Shown: piece after piece, positions 54,789 to 62,618 of the stretch | Layout: every line of letters starts with the position of its first letter | How positions within the stretch are numbered: the stretch's first letter is position 1 | Assembly: GCF_900112175.1 (NCBI RefSeq) | Contig: NZ_FOYT01000002.1 | Span: 806,001-870,000 of the forward strand | DNA: 64,000 nt | Source of the DNA: Halogeometricum rufum | GTDB taxonomy: Archaea > Halobacteriota > Halobacteria > Halobacteriales > Haloferacaceae | Reading direction: 5' to 3' | The notes under the pieces: model-generated | Told to the model about the DNA's origin: nothing | The model's database searches: none | What the model saw: only the letters and a program-made list of their open reading frames with translations | Translations under genes and position numbers: made by a program

Positions 54789-54935
54789 AGCAGGTCTATC
54801 TGCCGCGTTGAATAGCGCCTCCTAAGCGAGGCTGAGGTCAGACAGTTCTCAAGATCGGCACCGAGACCACCCAAGCAGCAGGATCAGAGCACAACCGCTC
54901 GCGGAGACACCGCTATTCAACAGAGCAGGTCTATC
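54789..54935. repeat. Direct and inverted short repeats after the SnoaL-like pseudogene
   Basis: AGCAGGTCTATC occurs at 54789-54800 and again at 54924-54935. Just inside lie GTTGAATAGCG (54807-54817) and its inverse CGCTATTCAAC (54911-54921). The arrangement, 135 bp between direct repeats with inverted ends, looks like a small non-autonomous insertion (MITE) or its footprint. The interior has a short stem GCCTC/GAGGC and no ORF. Confidence 0.5.
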
Positions 54936-54957
54936 GAACACCTAATAGCCTAAACTC

Positions 54958-55275
54958 TCACCGAGCGCCCGTGGAAACGGAGCCGTCCCCGGACTCGTAA
55001 AGCGGGAACACCACGTGGAACGTCGTGATATCGAGATTCCGTACGTCGGGGGCGTCTCGGAGTTTGGCGTGAATCTCCGACTCGAACAACGCGTCGCGTG
55101 ACGCTTCGGAGTCGAAGAGGTAGATTCCTCCAACCCGTCCACTGTCCTCGTCGTGAACGTAGAACTTCTGCAGGAGTCCATCCATGTCGCGGAACTGCTG
55201 GGCTCGCGCTCGAAATCGGGTCTCGATCTGCTCGAGAGACAGTTCCGACTCGAACGTGATGCTCACGATCTCCAT
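54958..55275 (-). CDS. YdhR/ABM-like small monooxygenase-fold protein
   Basis: The 105-residue protein reads MEIVSITFESELSLEQIETR with LLQKFYVHDEDSGRVGGIYL and a final beta strand TTFHVVFPLY. This is the dimeric alpha+beta barrel pattern of YdhR and antibiotic-biosynthesis-monooxygenase-type proteins. Its start shares one base with the stop of the FAD oxidase (TGATG), so the two are co-translated and probably act together. No catalytic motif is definitive. Confidence 0.8.
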   Translation of the reverse strand: MEIVSITFESELSLEQIETRFRARAQQFRDMDGLLQKFYVHDEDSGRVGGIYLFDSEASRDALFESEIHAKLRDAPDVRNLDITTFHVVFPLYESGDGSVSTGAR

Positions 55276-56684
55276 CAGGCTCCTGGCCGTACGTTCGGAG
55301 CAAGGTGGAACACGTTCTCCGGGTCCCACTCCGCCTTGACCATCGCGAGTCGCTCGTACGTCTCCGTCCCGAAAGCGTCACGAACGCCAGCCTGCCCCTC
55401 GTCGGGGCTAGTGGCATTGAGGTACACGCCTCCGGTCGCGTGCGACGCGAGGTCCTCGAACACCCCTCGGGCCCATCCGGTGTGGGTCTCGTCCTCGTCG
55501 GGGTCGCGCCAGCGAGCCTGGATGATCAAGACCCACTCGGCATCGCGGTACTGGTACGGGGTGGAGTCGGCCGGCCGACGCGAGATTTCGCGGCCGAGCG
55601 CCATCATACTGATAGCCGTCTCGGGCGAGGCGATGTCCGCGGCACGCTCGCAGATGACTCCGATGGCCTCCTCGCTCAGCTCCGCGAGATAGTGTGTCTT
55701 CCAGTAGTTGCGCGCGCCGAGACCAGCGACCGCGTCGAACATCGTCTGGAACACCGTGTACGGTTTCGGTCCGACGGCGTCGGCGATCGGTTCCCCGATC
55801 GCACGGATCGGTGCGAGCACCTCTTCGCCAGCGGACACGTCACCGCCGTACATCACCGTCACGATGAGCACCGACTGGCCGTGAACCTCCTCGGGGAGGA
55901 AGGGAGCAGGTGGCGCCTTCCGAATCGCCATGGTACACCCGATTTCGTCCGGGCCCGCCCGAATAACGTCAGTGACCGCAGCCATCACGTCGGGAGCGTC
56001 CGCGACATCGTAGACGATGGGGCCCGCCAGGACAGTCGGTTCGAGTTCGTGAAGACCGAACTCGAACGCCGTCACGACACCGAAGTTGCCGCCGCCACCA
56101 CGGAGCGCCCAGAACAGCTCGGAGTTCTCGCTCTCGCTCGCGGTGACGAACTCCCCGTCGGCGGTCACCAGCTCGACCGACCGAAGGCTGTCGACGGTCA
56201 ACCCGAGTGAGCGTGACAGGTACCCGAACCCGCCGCCCAGCGTCAGCCCACTGATTCCGACCAGAGAGATGAAGCCCCCTGGAAGGACGAGCCCGTGTGC
56301 CTGCGTCTCGACGTCCACGTCGTGGAGCAGCGCCCCGGGTTCGACCCACGCCCGCTTGCCGTCGGGGTTCACACGAACCGACTTCATCGCCGAGCAGTCG
56401 ATCATCAGCCCGCCGTCGGTGACAGCGTGTCCAGCCACGTGGTGTCCCCCGCCGCGGATGGAGATCTCGAGACTCCGTTCACGAGCGAATCGAACGGCGG
56501 CCATCACGTCGGCAGCCCCGAGCGGTCGAACGACGACGGCCGGATGTCTATCGATCGCCGCATTCCAAATCGATCTTGCCTCGTCGTATCCCTCTTCGGT
56601 CGGGAGCAGGACGGCACCCCTGAATCCGCTTCGAAGTGCGTCGATTTCGTCGTTGGACAACGGTTGGTTTGCTGTTAGAGACAT
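55275..56684 (-). CDS. BBE-type FAD-linked oxidase
   Basis: The 469-residue protein has a PF01565-type FAD-binding domain and a C-terminal BBE (berberine bridge enzyme) domain. Covalent-flavin His is in RGGGHHVAGHA (His81/82). SLVGISGLTLGGGFGYLSRS has no Cys at the second attachment site, so flavin is probably mono-covalent as in 6-hydroxynicotine oxidase. The BBE end is YERLAMVKAEWDPENVFHLA. It oxidises an alcohol, amine or sugar-type substrate with O2. A YdhR-like gene follows and a 58-residue ORF precedes it. Confidence 0.9.
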   Translation of the reverse strand: MSLTANQPLSNDEIDALRSGFRGAVLLPTEEGYDEARSIWNAAIDRHPAVVVRPLGAADVMAAVRFARERSLEISIRGGGHHVAGHAVTDGGLMIDCSAMKSVRVNPDGKRAWVEPGALLHDVDVETQAHGLVLPGGFISLVGISGLTLGGGFGYLSRSLGLTVDSLRSVELVTADGEFVTASESENSELFWALRGGGGNFGVVTAFEFGLHELEPTVLAGPIVYDVADAPDVMAAVTDVIRAGPDEIGCTMAIRKAPPAPFLPEEVHGQSVLIVTVMYGGDVSAGEEVLAPIRAIGEPIADAVGPKPYTVFQTMFDAVAGLGARNYWKTHYLAELSEEAIGVICERAADIASPETAISMMALGREISRRPADSTPYQYRDAEWVLIIQARWRDPDEDETHTGWARGVFEDLASHATGGVYLNATSPDEGQAGVRDAFGTETYERLAMVKAEWDPENVFHLAPNVRPGA

Positions 56685-56687
56685 TAT

Positions 56688-56864
56688 CTACACCGAAGGG
56701 TGGTGATTCGAGGCCGTCTCGACACGTCGTCGTTCCATCGCCGTCCGCCGAGCCGCGGCTTCCTGACGCATCGCATCGCGGTGTTCGTCCCAGGTAGCGT
56801 ACTTTGGAACGGGGGTCATCCCAACAGGAACCGTGGTCTTGCGCTGTCTGCTGTTCGTTGTCAT
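56688..56864 (-). CDS. Small basic protein upstream of the FAD oxidase
   Basis: The 58-residue protein has a basic N-terminus (TTNSRQRKTTVPVGMTPVPK) and a helical YATWDEHRDAMRQEAAARRT region. It lies three bases upstream of the oxidase gene, so the order is small ORF, oxidase, YdhR-like, in one operon. It is not recognised. Start at 56864 is the most likely; longer in-frame extension to 56984 is Cys/Arg-rich and doubtful. Confidence 0.6.
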   Translation of the reverse strand: MTTNSRQRKTTVPVGMTPVPKYATWDEHRDAMRQEAAARRTAMERRRVETASNHHPSV

Positions 56865-57153
56865 ACTTCTGTCCTCACATACTGAAGGCGCTCCTGGGTC
56901 TTGACGACGCCGCGTGCTCTCGTTGCACACCCTGCAATCCACTCGTAGGTCGCTACGGTTTCGCCCCGATGCAGGACCCGCCACCGCTGGAGATGAAATC
57001 GATCTGCGCTTTGTGCCCGGTGCGGCCTCGGCGACTGGTAAACGACGGCTCCGGCGAGTGGATTCGAGAGACCGTCACTGAATCCACCCCGTTCGGAGGC
57101 TGGATACGAACGATTGCGCTCCCCGTCGACGACGGGAGCGTACAGCAGAGCCG

Positions 57154-57945
57154 TCAGCTCGCGACGAACACAGCGGCGGGGTTGAACGGGGTCGCCTCGC
57201 GTCTGTACGCGTCGTAGAGCGACTGCGCGTGCGCCCGCGCCCCGGTCGTGCTGGTGTCGATGACGGCCCTGGAGAGTTCCGTCTCGGGGTCGCGACAGCA
57301 CATGCCGACACGCTCGTCGAAGATCCAGAACCCACCAGGGAGCTCGTCGGAGACCAGAAGAACGAGATTCCCGCTCTTCACCGCCTCGTTCGCGAGTTCG
57401 GGAGCGTACTCGACCATGGCCGTCATTACGTCGCTCGGGAAGACGAGTTCGACCTCCATGCCGGCGACAGCACGCTCCATCACCGTTCTGACGTTCTCCG
57501 GCTTGTGAAGTACCGTTCCCATCTCCCGGAGCGACTCTGACGTCTCGATGAGTTCGGCGTAGCGGCTGTTCGGACAGTAGGGGTTCCGGTCGTCCTGCAG
57601 TGTGACGGTCGCCCCAGAGAACATCTCGATGGTGAAACCGAGGTCGGTTGGGAACCACTGCCAAATGTCGCGGATCGAGTGCTCTGTCTCGAATCGCTCC
57701 ACGAGAGCGAAGAATCCGGTGGCGATGAACTCACCGAGTGGTGTCAGTTCGTATCGGTGACCGTCCCGCGTAATCCAGGTTCGCTTGTCGAACTCGTTGA
57801 GGAGGCGTCCGACCGTGGCGTTCGAGGCTCCGATCGCCTCCCGCAGGTCGTCGCGACTCTGGCCGCCCGCCGCCAGTGCGCCGAGCGCGTTCACGCGGTG
57901 TGCTGAACGAGCCAAGAATTCGATGTCTTCGACTGGCGTTATCAT
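57154..57945 (-). CDS. wHTH transcriptional regulator with FilR1-type C-terminal domain
   Basis: The 263-residue regulator has an N-terminal winged helix (ARSAHRVNALGALAAGGQSR, then ASNATVGRLLNEFDKRTWIT at about 40-59) and a C-terminal ligand-binding FilR1-like domain (about 120-255; MERAVAGMEVELVFPSDVMT, LVLLVSDELPGGFWIFDERV). It is the haloarchaeal type often found beside catabolic or detoxification genes. It is on the same strand as the FAD oxidase group, about 290 bp upstream of the 58-residue ORF, and is a plausible regulator of it. Confidence 0.85.
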   Translation of the reverse strand: MITPVEDIEFLARSAHRVNALGALAAGGQSRDDLREAIGASNATVGRLLNEFDKRTWITRDGHRYELTPLGEFIATGFFALVERFETEHSIRDIWQWFPTDLGFTIEMFSGATVTLQDDRNPYCPNSRYAELIETSESLREMGTVLHKPENVRTVMERAVAGMEVELVFPSDVMTAMVEYAPELANEAVKSGNLVLLVSDELPGGFWIFDERVGMCCRDPETELSRAVIDTSTTGARAHAQSLYDAYRREATPFNPAAVFVAS

Positions 57946-58286
57946 ACCACAGACATGCTTGCTACGATATTACCAATTCCGGTGGGGAACCAGTTCGAGC
58001 GATCGTCGGTTCTCTCGGCGAGTGCCGTTCGAAAACAGGACAGTGGACCGCTGCAACGGCCACAGCTGCGTGACTGAGCGGCACGACTCCACGTTCGTGT
58101 CGAGGAACGAACCTGCTCGGAAGCCCCCGTTCGCCGTCGGGACCGCGCGGACTCGACCTACAGTCCCGACGATGTCGTTGTCAGTCACTCCTCCTCTGCT
58201 CCATACGACCTTCTGTCTCTCGCTGGGGATTCTACCAGCCCCCGAGGAGTCTCAAACGACCATGCTGCATCCAAGGGGCGTAGTCA
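57946..58286. other. Gap without a gene
   Basis: A 341-bp stretch between the FilR1-type regulator and the alpha/beta hydrolase. Open frames here are short and lack start signals or family motifs. It holds the upstream region of the regulator, including an AT-rich CGATATTACC segment near 57967-57976. Confidence 0.5.
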
Positions 58287-59090
58287 TCAGAGAGAGCTGA
58301 TGAACTCACCAAGTATCTGATTGAACCGTTCGGGCTCCTCGATGGTGATGCAGTGTCCGCTGTCTTCAAACAGTTCGAATCTGGACTCCGGGAGGAGTTC
58401 TGCGGTGTGTTCGACGGACTCCACACTCCGCCATTTCTCGTCTGCTCCAGCACACACTAGCGCCGGGACATCGATTGAGCGGAGCACGTCCCGGTAATCG
58501 TGCAGGTACAGGAGTCCAAACATGAGAGTCCCCTGAATCGCTGGTGGAGTTCGAGATCCTTCGTCAAGGATGAGATTGCGAAGCTCACGCGATGGCTTCT
58601 CCTTGAGCATTGCCGTCGCTTGCTCATCGAGGAGGCCAAGCGGATCCGTTTGAACCTGGTTGATCGCCTGTTCAAGATCATCACGCCCGTAGCTACCGTA
58701 GTCGTAGTCGTCGCGTTTCATCGGTGAGGGCTCCATGTCGACATCGACCATGGCCCGAACCCGGTCGATCCCAAACTGGCGGATATATTCCCACGAAACG
58801 ATTGCCCCCATCGACCACCCGGCGATGACGACGTCATCGAGGTCGAGTTGGAGGAGAAACTCATGTACATCACGGGCGTACTGTGAGAGCGTGTGACCGA
58901 GTTCGGTCTTCTCTGAGCGTCCGTGGCCTCTAAAATCGACGGCAAGGGTTCGGTATTCGTTCGAGAGACCGGCCAATTGTGGTTCGAAGTACCGGAGGCC
59001 CGCCGTTGCTCCGTGGAGGAAAACGATGGGGTCGCCACCGCCATGGTCTTCGTAATACAGTTCCGCTCCGTGACACTGGATGGTTGGCAT
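58287..59090 (-). CDS. Alpha/beta-hydrolase (esterase/haloperoxidase-like)
   Basis: The 267-residue soluble enzyme has the family order: LYYEDHGGGDPIVFLHGATA (about 11-30, oxyanion hole), VDFRGHGRSEKTE (about 51-63), nucleophile GWSMGAIVSW (Ser93), and the C-terminal DSGHCITIEEPERF with catalytic His at about 245 and the acid near 218. No signal peptide. Substrate unknown. It belongs to the same lower-G+C island as the FAD oxidase. Confidence 0.92.
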   Translation of the reverse strand: MPTIQCHGAELYYEDHGGGDPIVFLHGATAGLRYFEPQLAGLSNEYRTLAVDFRGHGRSEKTELGHTLSQYARDVHEFLLQLDLDDVVIAGWSMGAIVSWEYIRQFGIDRVRAMVDVDMEPSPMKRDDYDYGSYGRDDLEQAINQVQTDPLGLLDEQATAMLKEKPSRELRNLILDEGSRTPPAIQGTLMFGLLYLHDYRDVLRSIDVPALVCAGADEKWRSVESVEHTAELLPESRFELFEDSGHCITIEEPERFNQILGEFISSL

Positions 59091-59359
59091 AGTAACGGTA
59101 GTTGGGCGCGCTCGTCGTTAAGTATACTCAACAGGAAGTCGAAATCAACTGGATACAACTTCTTTTTCTCGCACGCAAGTCCTGAACACCGTCTCAGTTG
59201 ATGATATCGAGGTGTCGGGATCAACGGCTTGAATCGGGGACTGGACACTCGTCATCTGGTGGGTGAACGGACGTGAGAGATACAGATTGTCTGTCTCATT
59301 TTGCAACAAAGATAACAGGATCCAGAGAGTCTGTGGACACAGTTCTCTGATTTGGGGAA

Positions 59360-59407
59360 TCACGCTTCGAGCGCGGCGTTGAATAGCGCGCTGTCGAAGT
59401 GGGACGT
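59360..59407 (-). pseudogene. 3' remnant of a second SnoaL-like gene
   Basis: Read on the minus strand this encodes WTSHFDSALFNAALEA followed by a stop. It closely matches the C-terminus of the frameshifted SnoaL-like gene at 54704 (WISFADTAMFDAALEA), and 21 of 22 bases are identical between 59358-59379 (minus) and 54685-54706 (plus). Upstream the reading passes into the IS5-type transposase remnant, so this copy was truncated by that insertion. No start remains. Confidence 0.65.
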
Positions 59408-59938
59408 CCACTGAACATCTCGATCACGCTTCTCCCGACTAGCGGTGTCGTGGGGATCGACGCTTCCGGCTTCGACCGTAGTCACGCCTCGAAACACTAC
59501 ACGAAGCGAACGAAACTGACGATTCAGCAGTTGAAAGTGACACTGCTTGTGGAGGCGAGAGCGAATGCTATCCTCGATCTCCACGTGACGACGACCAGAA
59601 AACACGACTCGCAGAGCGCACCGTCACTTATCAAGCGGAATGTCGGGAATGTGGTGATTCTCCTCGGTGATAAGGGATACGACGACCAGAAGGTTCGCGC
59701 GTTAGCCCGTGACGCTGGTGTTCGCCCCCCGATCAAGCACCGAGAACTTTCGTCGCTCCACAAGGCGTGGAATGCTCGGCTGGACGCCGACTTCGCCGGC
59801 CAACGAAGTCAGAACGAGACAGTGAACTCCAGTCTCAAACGGAAATGTGGCGCATTCGTCCGCTCACGACACTGGTGGAAGCAGTTCCGTGAACTCGTTG
59901 TCGGCTGTCTCACTCACAACATCGACAAGTCACTCTGA
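59399..59938 (+). pseudogene. IS5-family transposase, 5'-truncated
   Basis: The open frame has 179 residues. From about residue 12 it matches haloarchaeal IS5-type DDE transposases: GIDASGFDRSHASKHYTKRT (first Asp), a TLLVEARANAILDLHVTTTR segment, LLGDKGYDD (second Asp) and NETVNSSLKRKCGAFVRSRH (Glu), ending VVGCLTHNIDKSL. The N-terminal about 100 residues are missing, so it is inactive. Its catalytic triad is retained, which suggests recent decay. Confidence 0.85.
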
Positions 59939-60006
59939 ACAAGGTGTATCGATGAACGAGACAACGAAATTGGTCGAACCTTTCTGATTCTCGTCAGAAG
60001 AGTCGT

Positions 60007-60033
60007 GACCGACTCAGAGAGTGTAGTCAGCAC
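60007..60033 (-). repeat. IS-end-like 27-bp repeat, right copy 1
   Basis: The sequence GACCGACTCAGAGAGTGTAG plus TCAGCAC is the inverse of the left copy at 54180 in its end bases and lies 68 bp after the transposase stop, where the right end of an IS5-like element would be expected. Confidence 0.5.
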
Positions 60034-60103
60034 ATGGTCACGCTGATTCCATTCCTAATTTACTGAGCCAGTCGTGTCATGCGGAGTGTAACTTGATCTT
60101 CTC

Positions 60104-60337
60104 TCACCCTTCGTTTTGAACCATTCTATCCCACTGCGAAACCCAAGCGACGTTCTCCAAAGCGACTGTCAGGAGATAGGTAAACACTGGAAGAGTAAGG
60201 CTCATGCCAACGAGATATGTTACATCAATGTCCCCGGAGGGACCAAAGATTCCGACGTATTGGAGAACCGCAATGGTCGCGAGAACAGTCGCTACAAATT
60301 CTGCGTAACCTCTGTATGAGGGGGAGGGAAACCTCAT
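60104..60337 (-). CDS. Small two-helix membrane protein
   Basis: The 77-residue protein reads MRFPSPSYRGYAEFVATVLA with a helix at about 11-30 and a second at about 41-65 (YLVGMSLTLPVFTYLLTVAL), ending VAWVSQWDRMVQNEG. I do not recognise it. It lies between the two right-hand repeat copies and could be a passenger gene of the insertion. A start nine codons earlier (60364) is possible. Confidence 0.55.
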   Translation of the reverse strand: MRFPSPSYRGYAEFVATVLATIAVLQYVGIFGPSGDIDVTYLVGMSLTLPVFTYLLTVALENVAWVSQWDRMVQNEG

Positions 60338-60452
60338 ATAGTAGAAACCAGTTGGCAGACGCAAAGAAACTTCTCAACGTCTCTGTGCAAGACTTGCGTG
60401 CTCTATTCAGCACTTGCCTGCCGAACTACTCGGCCCCTGTCAGTAGTGGTGT

Positions 60453-60479
60453 AACCGATACAGAGAGTGGATTCAGCAC
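60453..60479 (-). repeat. IS-end-like 27-bp repeat, right copy 2
   Basis: AACCGATACAGAGAGTGGAT plus TCAGCAC shares 22 of 27 bases with right copy 1 and 19 of 27 with the inverted left copy. It immediately precedes the stop of the lipoprotein gene at 60494, on the far side of the small membrane-protein gene. Confidence 0.5.
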
Positions 60480-60493
60480 GGCGAATGCCTCAG

Positions 60494-60964
60494 TTACGGA
60501 AGCGTTTCGTCCTCTGCGTAGCAATTGAACCGAACACTTGCGGTTGCGATTTGCTCGGCATCCGGGTCAGTCAACGAGACTGTGTATTCACCGTGAACCG
60601 GTGGGGGACCCAACGGTACTGCGTAGAGTTCGCCACTGCTGGAGCCAAACACGGAGTAGTCCTCGGGGTTGAGACTGCTCATCCCTCGATTGCTTATGAG
60701 CGGAACTGAAGCGACGAGGGTGCCGTCGCTATCGCGTATTTTGACTGTATGATACCGCTCTTCAGTAACGGCTTGGTCCGAAACGAGTATCCCGAGAGAG
60801 ACCTGTTCTTCACCTCGTATTGGGGCAATCTCTCGGAGATATTGTGAACCGCTGCCCACGCCTCGACTGGAACACCGAGCGATGAGTTCTTCATCACCGA
60901 GACAGCCAGCGGTCGCAGTCACGGTGGCAGCAACACCTGCCATCAGTTCGCGTCTGGAGGGCAT
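60494..60964 (-). CDS. Small Tat lipoprotein, hypothetical
   Basis: The 156-residue protein begins with a Tat lipoprotein signal (SRRELMAGVAATVTATAGC, Cys at about 21). The mature part is beta-rich (EQVSLGILVSDQAVTEERYH, VHGEYTVSLTDPDAEQIATA) and looks like one Ig-type domain. Two further Cys (ARCSSRG, FNCYAED) might pair. Its codon use is less GC-rich than the core genes, in keeping with the island. Function unknown. Confidence 0.72.
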   Translation of the reverse strand: MPSRRELMAGVAATVTATAGCLGDEELIARCSSRGVGSGSQYLREIAPIRGEEQVSLGILVSDQAVTEERYHTVKIRDSDGTLVASVPLISNRGMSSLNPEDYSVFGSSSGELYAVPLGPPPVHGEYTVSLTDPDAEQIATASVRFNCYAEDETLP

Positions 60965-61286
60965 GGCACCTGATGTGTGTCCACGTATTGTAACGATACT
61001 GGTACTGCGGCACTCGCGCTGTGTATGCAGCACGCTCGCATACTTATCCATCGAAACTGATGATTTCTCAAACTATCAGTCCCCCACCTGCCTAACGGCT
61101 ATTCTAGCAAGAAAGGTGTCGAGAAAATAGTATTTCAACAGAGCCAGATAACCCTATGCTCAAACGATACATCTACCCTCTATAGTCAGTACGCGACTCC
61201 TGTCAGTATCTGGGGGTTTCACCAGAACCGACGACGGAATCCTCGCGGCGAAAGGACTCAACCGTCCGGGGTGACAACTGGGAGTG
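60965..61286. other. Gap and right edge of the low-G+C island
   Basis: A 322-bp stretch without a gene. It contains TTTCAACAGAGCCAG at about 61132-61146, which shares TTCAACAGAGC with 54916-54926 at the other side of the island. The G+C rises sharply after about 61200. The promoter of the lipoprotein gene should lie near 60990, where a TATTGTAAC element is seen. Confidence 0.45.
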
Positions 61287-62591
61287 ATGACGCGCCACCG
61301 GAACGACGACGGGTTCCTCGCGTTCTTCAGGCAGTACGCGCAGACGTGGGTCCACACCGTCTCGACGGCCGCACTGACCGCCTTCGGGTTGCTGACGTTC
61401 GTCAACCGCCTGTTCGCCGTCGTCGCCATCGCGGCGTACGTCCTCCCGCCGGTGGTCCAGTACGTCCGGCGACCGACGGGCGAGGCGGCCGAAATCGACG
61501 ACGCCGACGAGACGAGCGAACCGGCAGAACCGACCGCCGAGAGGCAGACCGAAGCGTCCGTCGAGTCCGGAGGCGCCGACGAGGAGGGAACCGAGGCCGT
61601 CACCGGCGACGACGCCGACGGCGACGGTGAGGCCGGGAGCGACACCGGGAACACCGCCGCCGACGACGACGATGAGGCCGATAGCGACGACGCCGACGGC
61701 GGCGACGGGACGGAACCGGCGTGGACGGCCGCCACCGTCCCGACGGACGGGACGTTGCTCGACGCCGCGATTACCGCGGACGGCGCGTACGCCGTCGGCG
61801 AGGGCGGGGTCGTGGTCGCCCGCGATAGCGACGGCGACGAGTGGGACGCCCTCCTCTCGGACGGGCCGGGCGCGGGGTCGAACGACCTCCGCGGCGTCGA
61901 CGGCGTCGACGGCGGCGGCGTCTGGGTCGCCGGCGACGGCGGCGCGGTAGGTCGCATCGACCCGGACACCGGCCGGCACACCGACCACTCCGCCCCCGAC
62001 GGGGACACGAGCGCGATCTCCGGCGTCGCGGCGACGGACGACGGCGGCGCGGAGACGGTCCTCCTGACGGACGGGTCGGGGCGCGTCCGCCGCGGACGCT
62101 ACCGCGACGGCGAACTCTCGTGGGCGGACCCGACGAAACCGGGAAGCGGGTCGAGCATCGCCGGCGTCGAACTGGACGAGGACGTCGGCCACGTCTGCGA
62201 CACCGGCGGCGGTGCGTTCCGGACGTCGGACGCCGGACGGACGTTCGAGAGCCTCGGATTCGAGGCGGACGGGACGGCCGCCGACGTGACGAGTCGTGAG
62301 GCGGGCGACGTGCGGACGGTCCTCGTCGCCACCGACGACGGTGCGGTCCACCGGTACGACGGGTCGGCGTGGACGCCCGCGTCGGTGGCCGAGGGGCCGT
62401 TGCTCGCCGTCGCCGCCGGCGACAGCGGGGACGTCGCCGCCGGCGAAGCGGCGACGTACGAGCGGTTCGACTCGTCGGCGTGGTCGCGCGCGGAACTCCC
62501 CGCCGTCGAGTCGATTCGGGGCGTCGCCGTCCGCGGGTCCGGGGCCGTCGCCGTCGGTGACGGCGGGGCGGTCGTAGAGCGGACGGCGTGA
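61287..62591 (+). CDS. Membrane-anchored beta-propeller protein with acidic linker
   Basis: The 434-residue protein has an N-terminal hydrophobic region at about 28-58 (STAALTAFGLLTFVNRLFAV), a long Asp/Glu/Gly/Thr linker at about 68-146 and a repeated-blade domain at about 147-434. Blades carry the pattern G..AVGEGGVVVARDSDGDEW, VWVAGDGGAVGRI and VAVGDGGAVVERT, similar to YCF48-like and other photosystem-stability propellers. The side of the membrane is unknown. There is no Tat signal. An alternative GTG lies one codon upstream. Confidence 0.8.
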   Translation: MTRHRNDDGFLAFFRQYAQTWVHTVSTAALTAFGLLTFVNRLFAVVAIAAYVLPPVVQYVRRPTGEAAEIDDADETSEPAEPTAERQTEASVESGGADEEGTEAVTGDDADGDGEAGSDTGNTAADDDDEADSDDADGGDGTEPAWTAATVPTDGTLLDAAITADGAYAVGEGGVVVARDSDGDEWDALLSDGPGAGSNDLRGVDGVDGGGVWVAGDGGAVGRIDPDTGRHTDHSAPDGDTSAISGVAATDDGGAETVLLTDGSGRVRRGRYRDGELSWADPTKPGSGSSIAGVELDEDVGHVCDTGGGAFRTSDAGRTFESLGFEADGTAADVTSREAGDVRTVLVATDDGAVHRYDGSAWTPASVAEGPLLAVAAGDSGDVAAGEAATYERFDSSAWSRAELPAVESIRGVAVRGSGAVAVGDGGAVVERTA

Positions 62592-62618
62592 GAGCGAGCG
62601 ACGACCGGACCGAGTCGG

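Noticed and set aside
55305-56210. Plus-strand 300-codon frame across the FAD oxidase
   Set aside because: Fully antisense to the BBE-type oxidase, whose motifs are intact.
56804-57217. Plus-strand 137-codon frame between the small ORF and the regulator
   Set aside because: Contains many Cys/Arg without pattern and overlaps the regulator's 3' end in antisense; not supported.
59399-59432. Treating the first residues of the transposase frame as the true N-terminus
   Set aside because: Similarity to IS5 transposases begins only after about residue 11; the first codons are read from the truncated SnoaL remnant.
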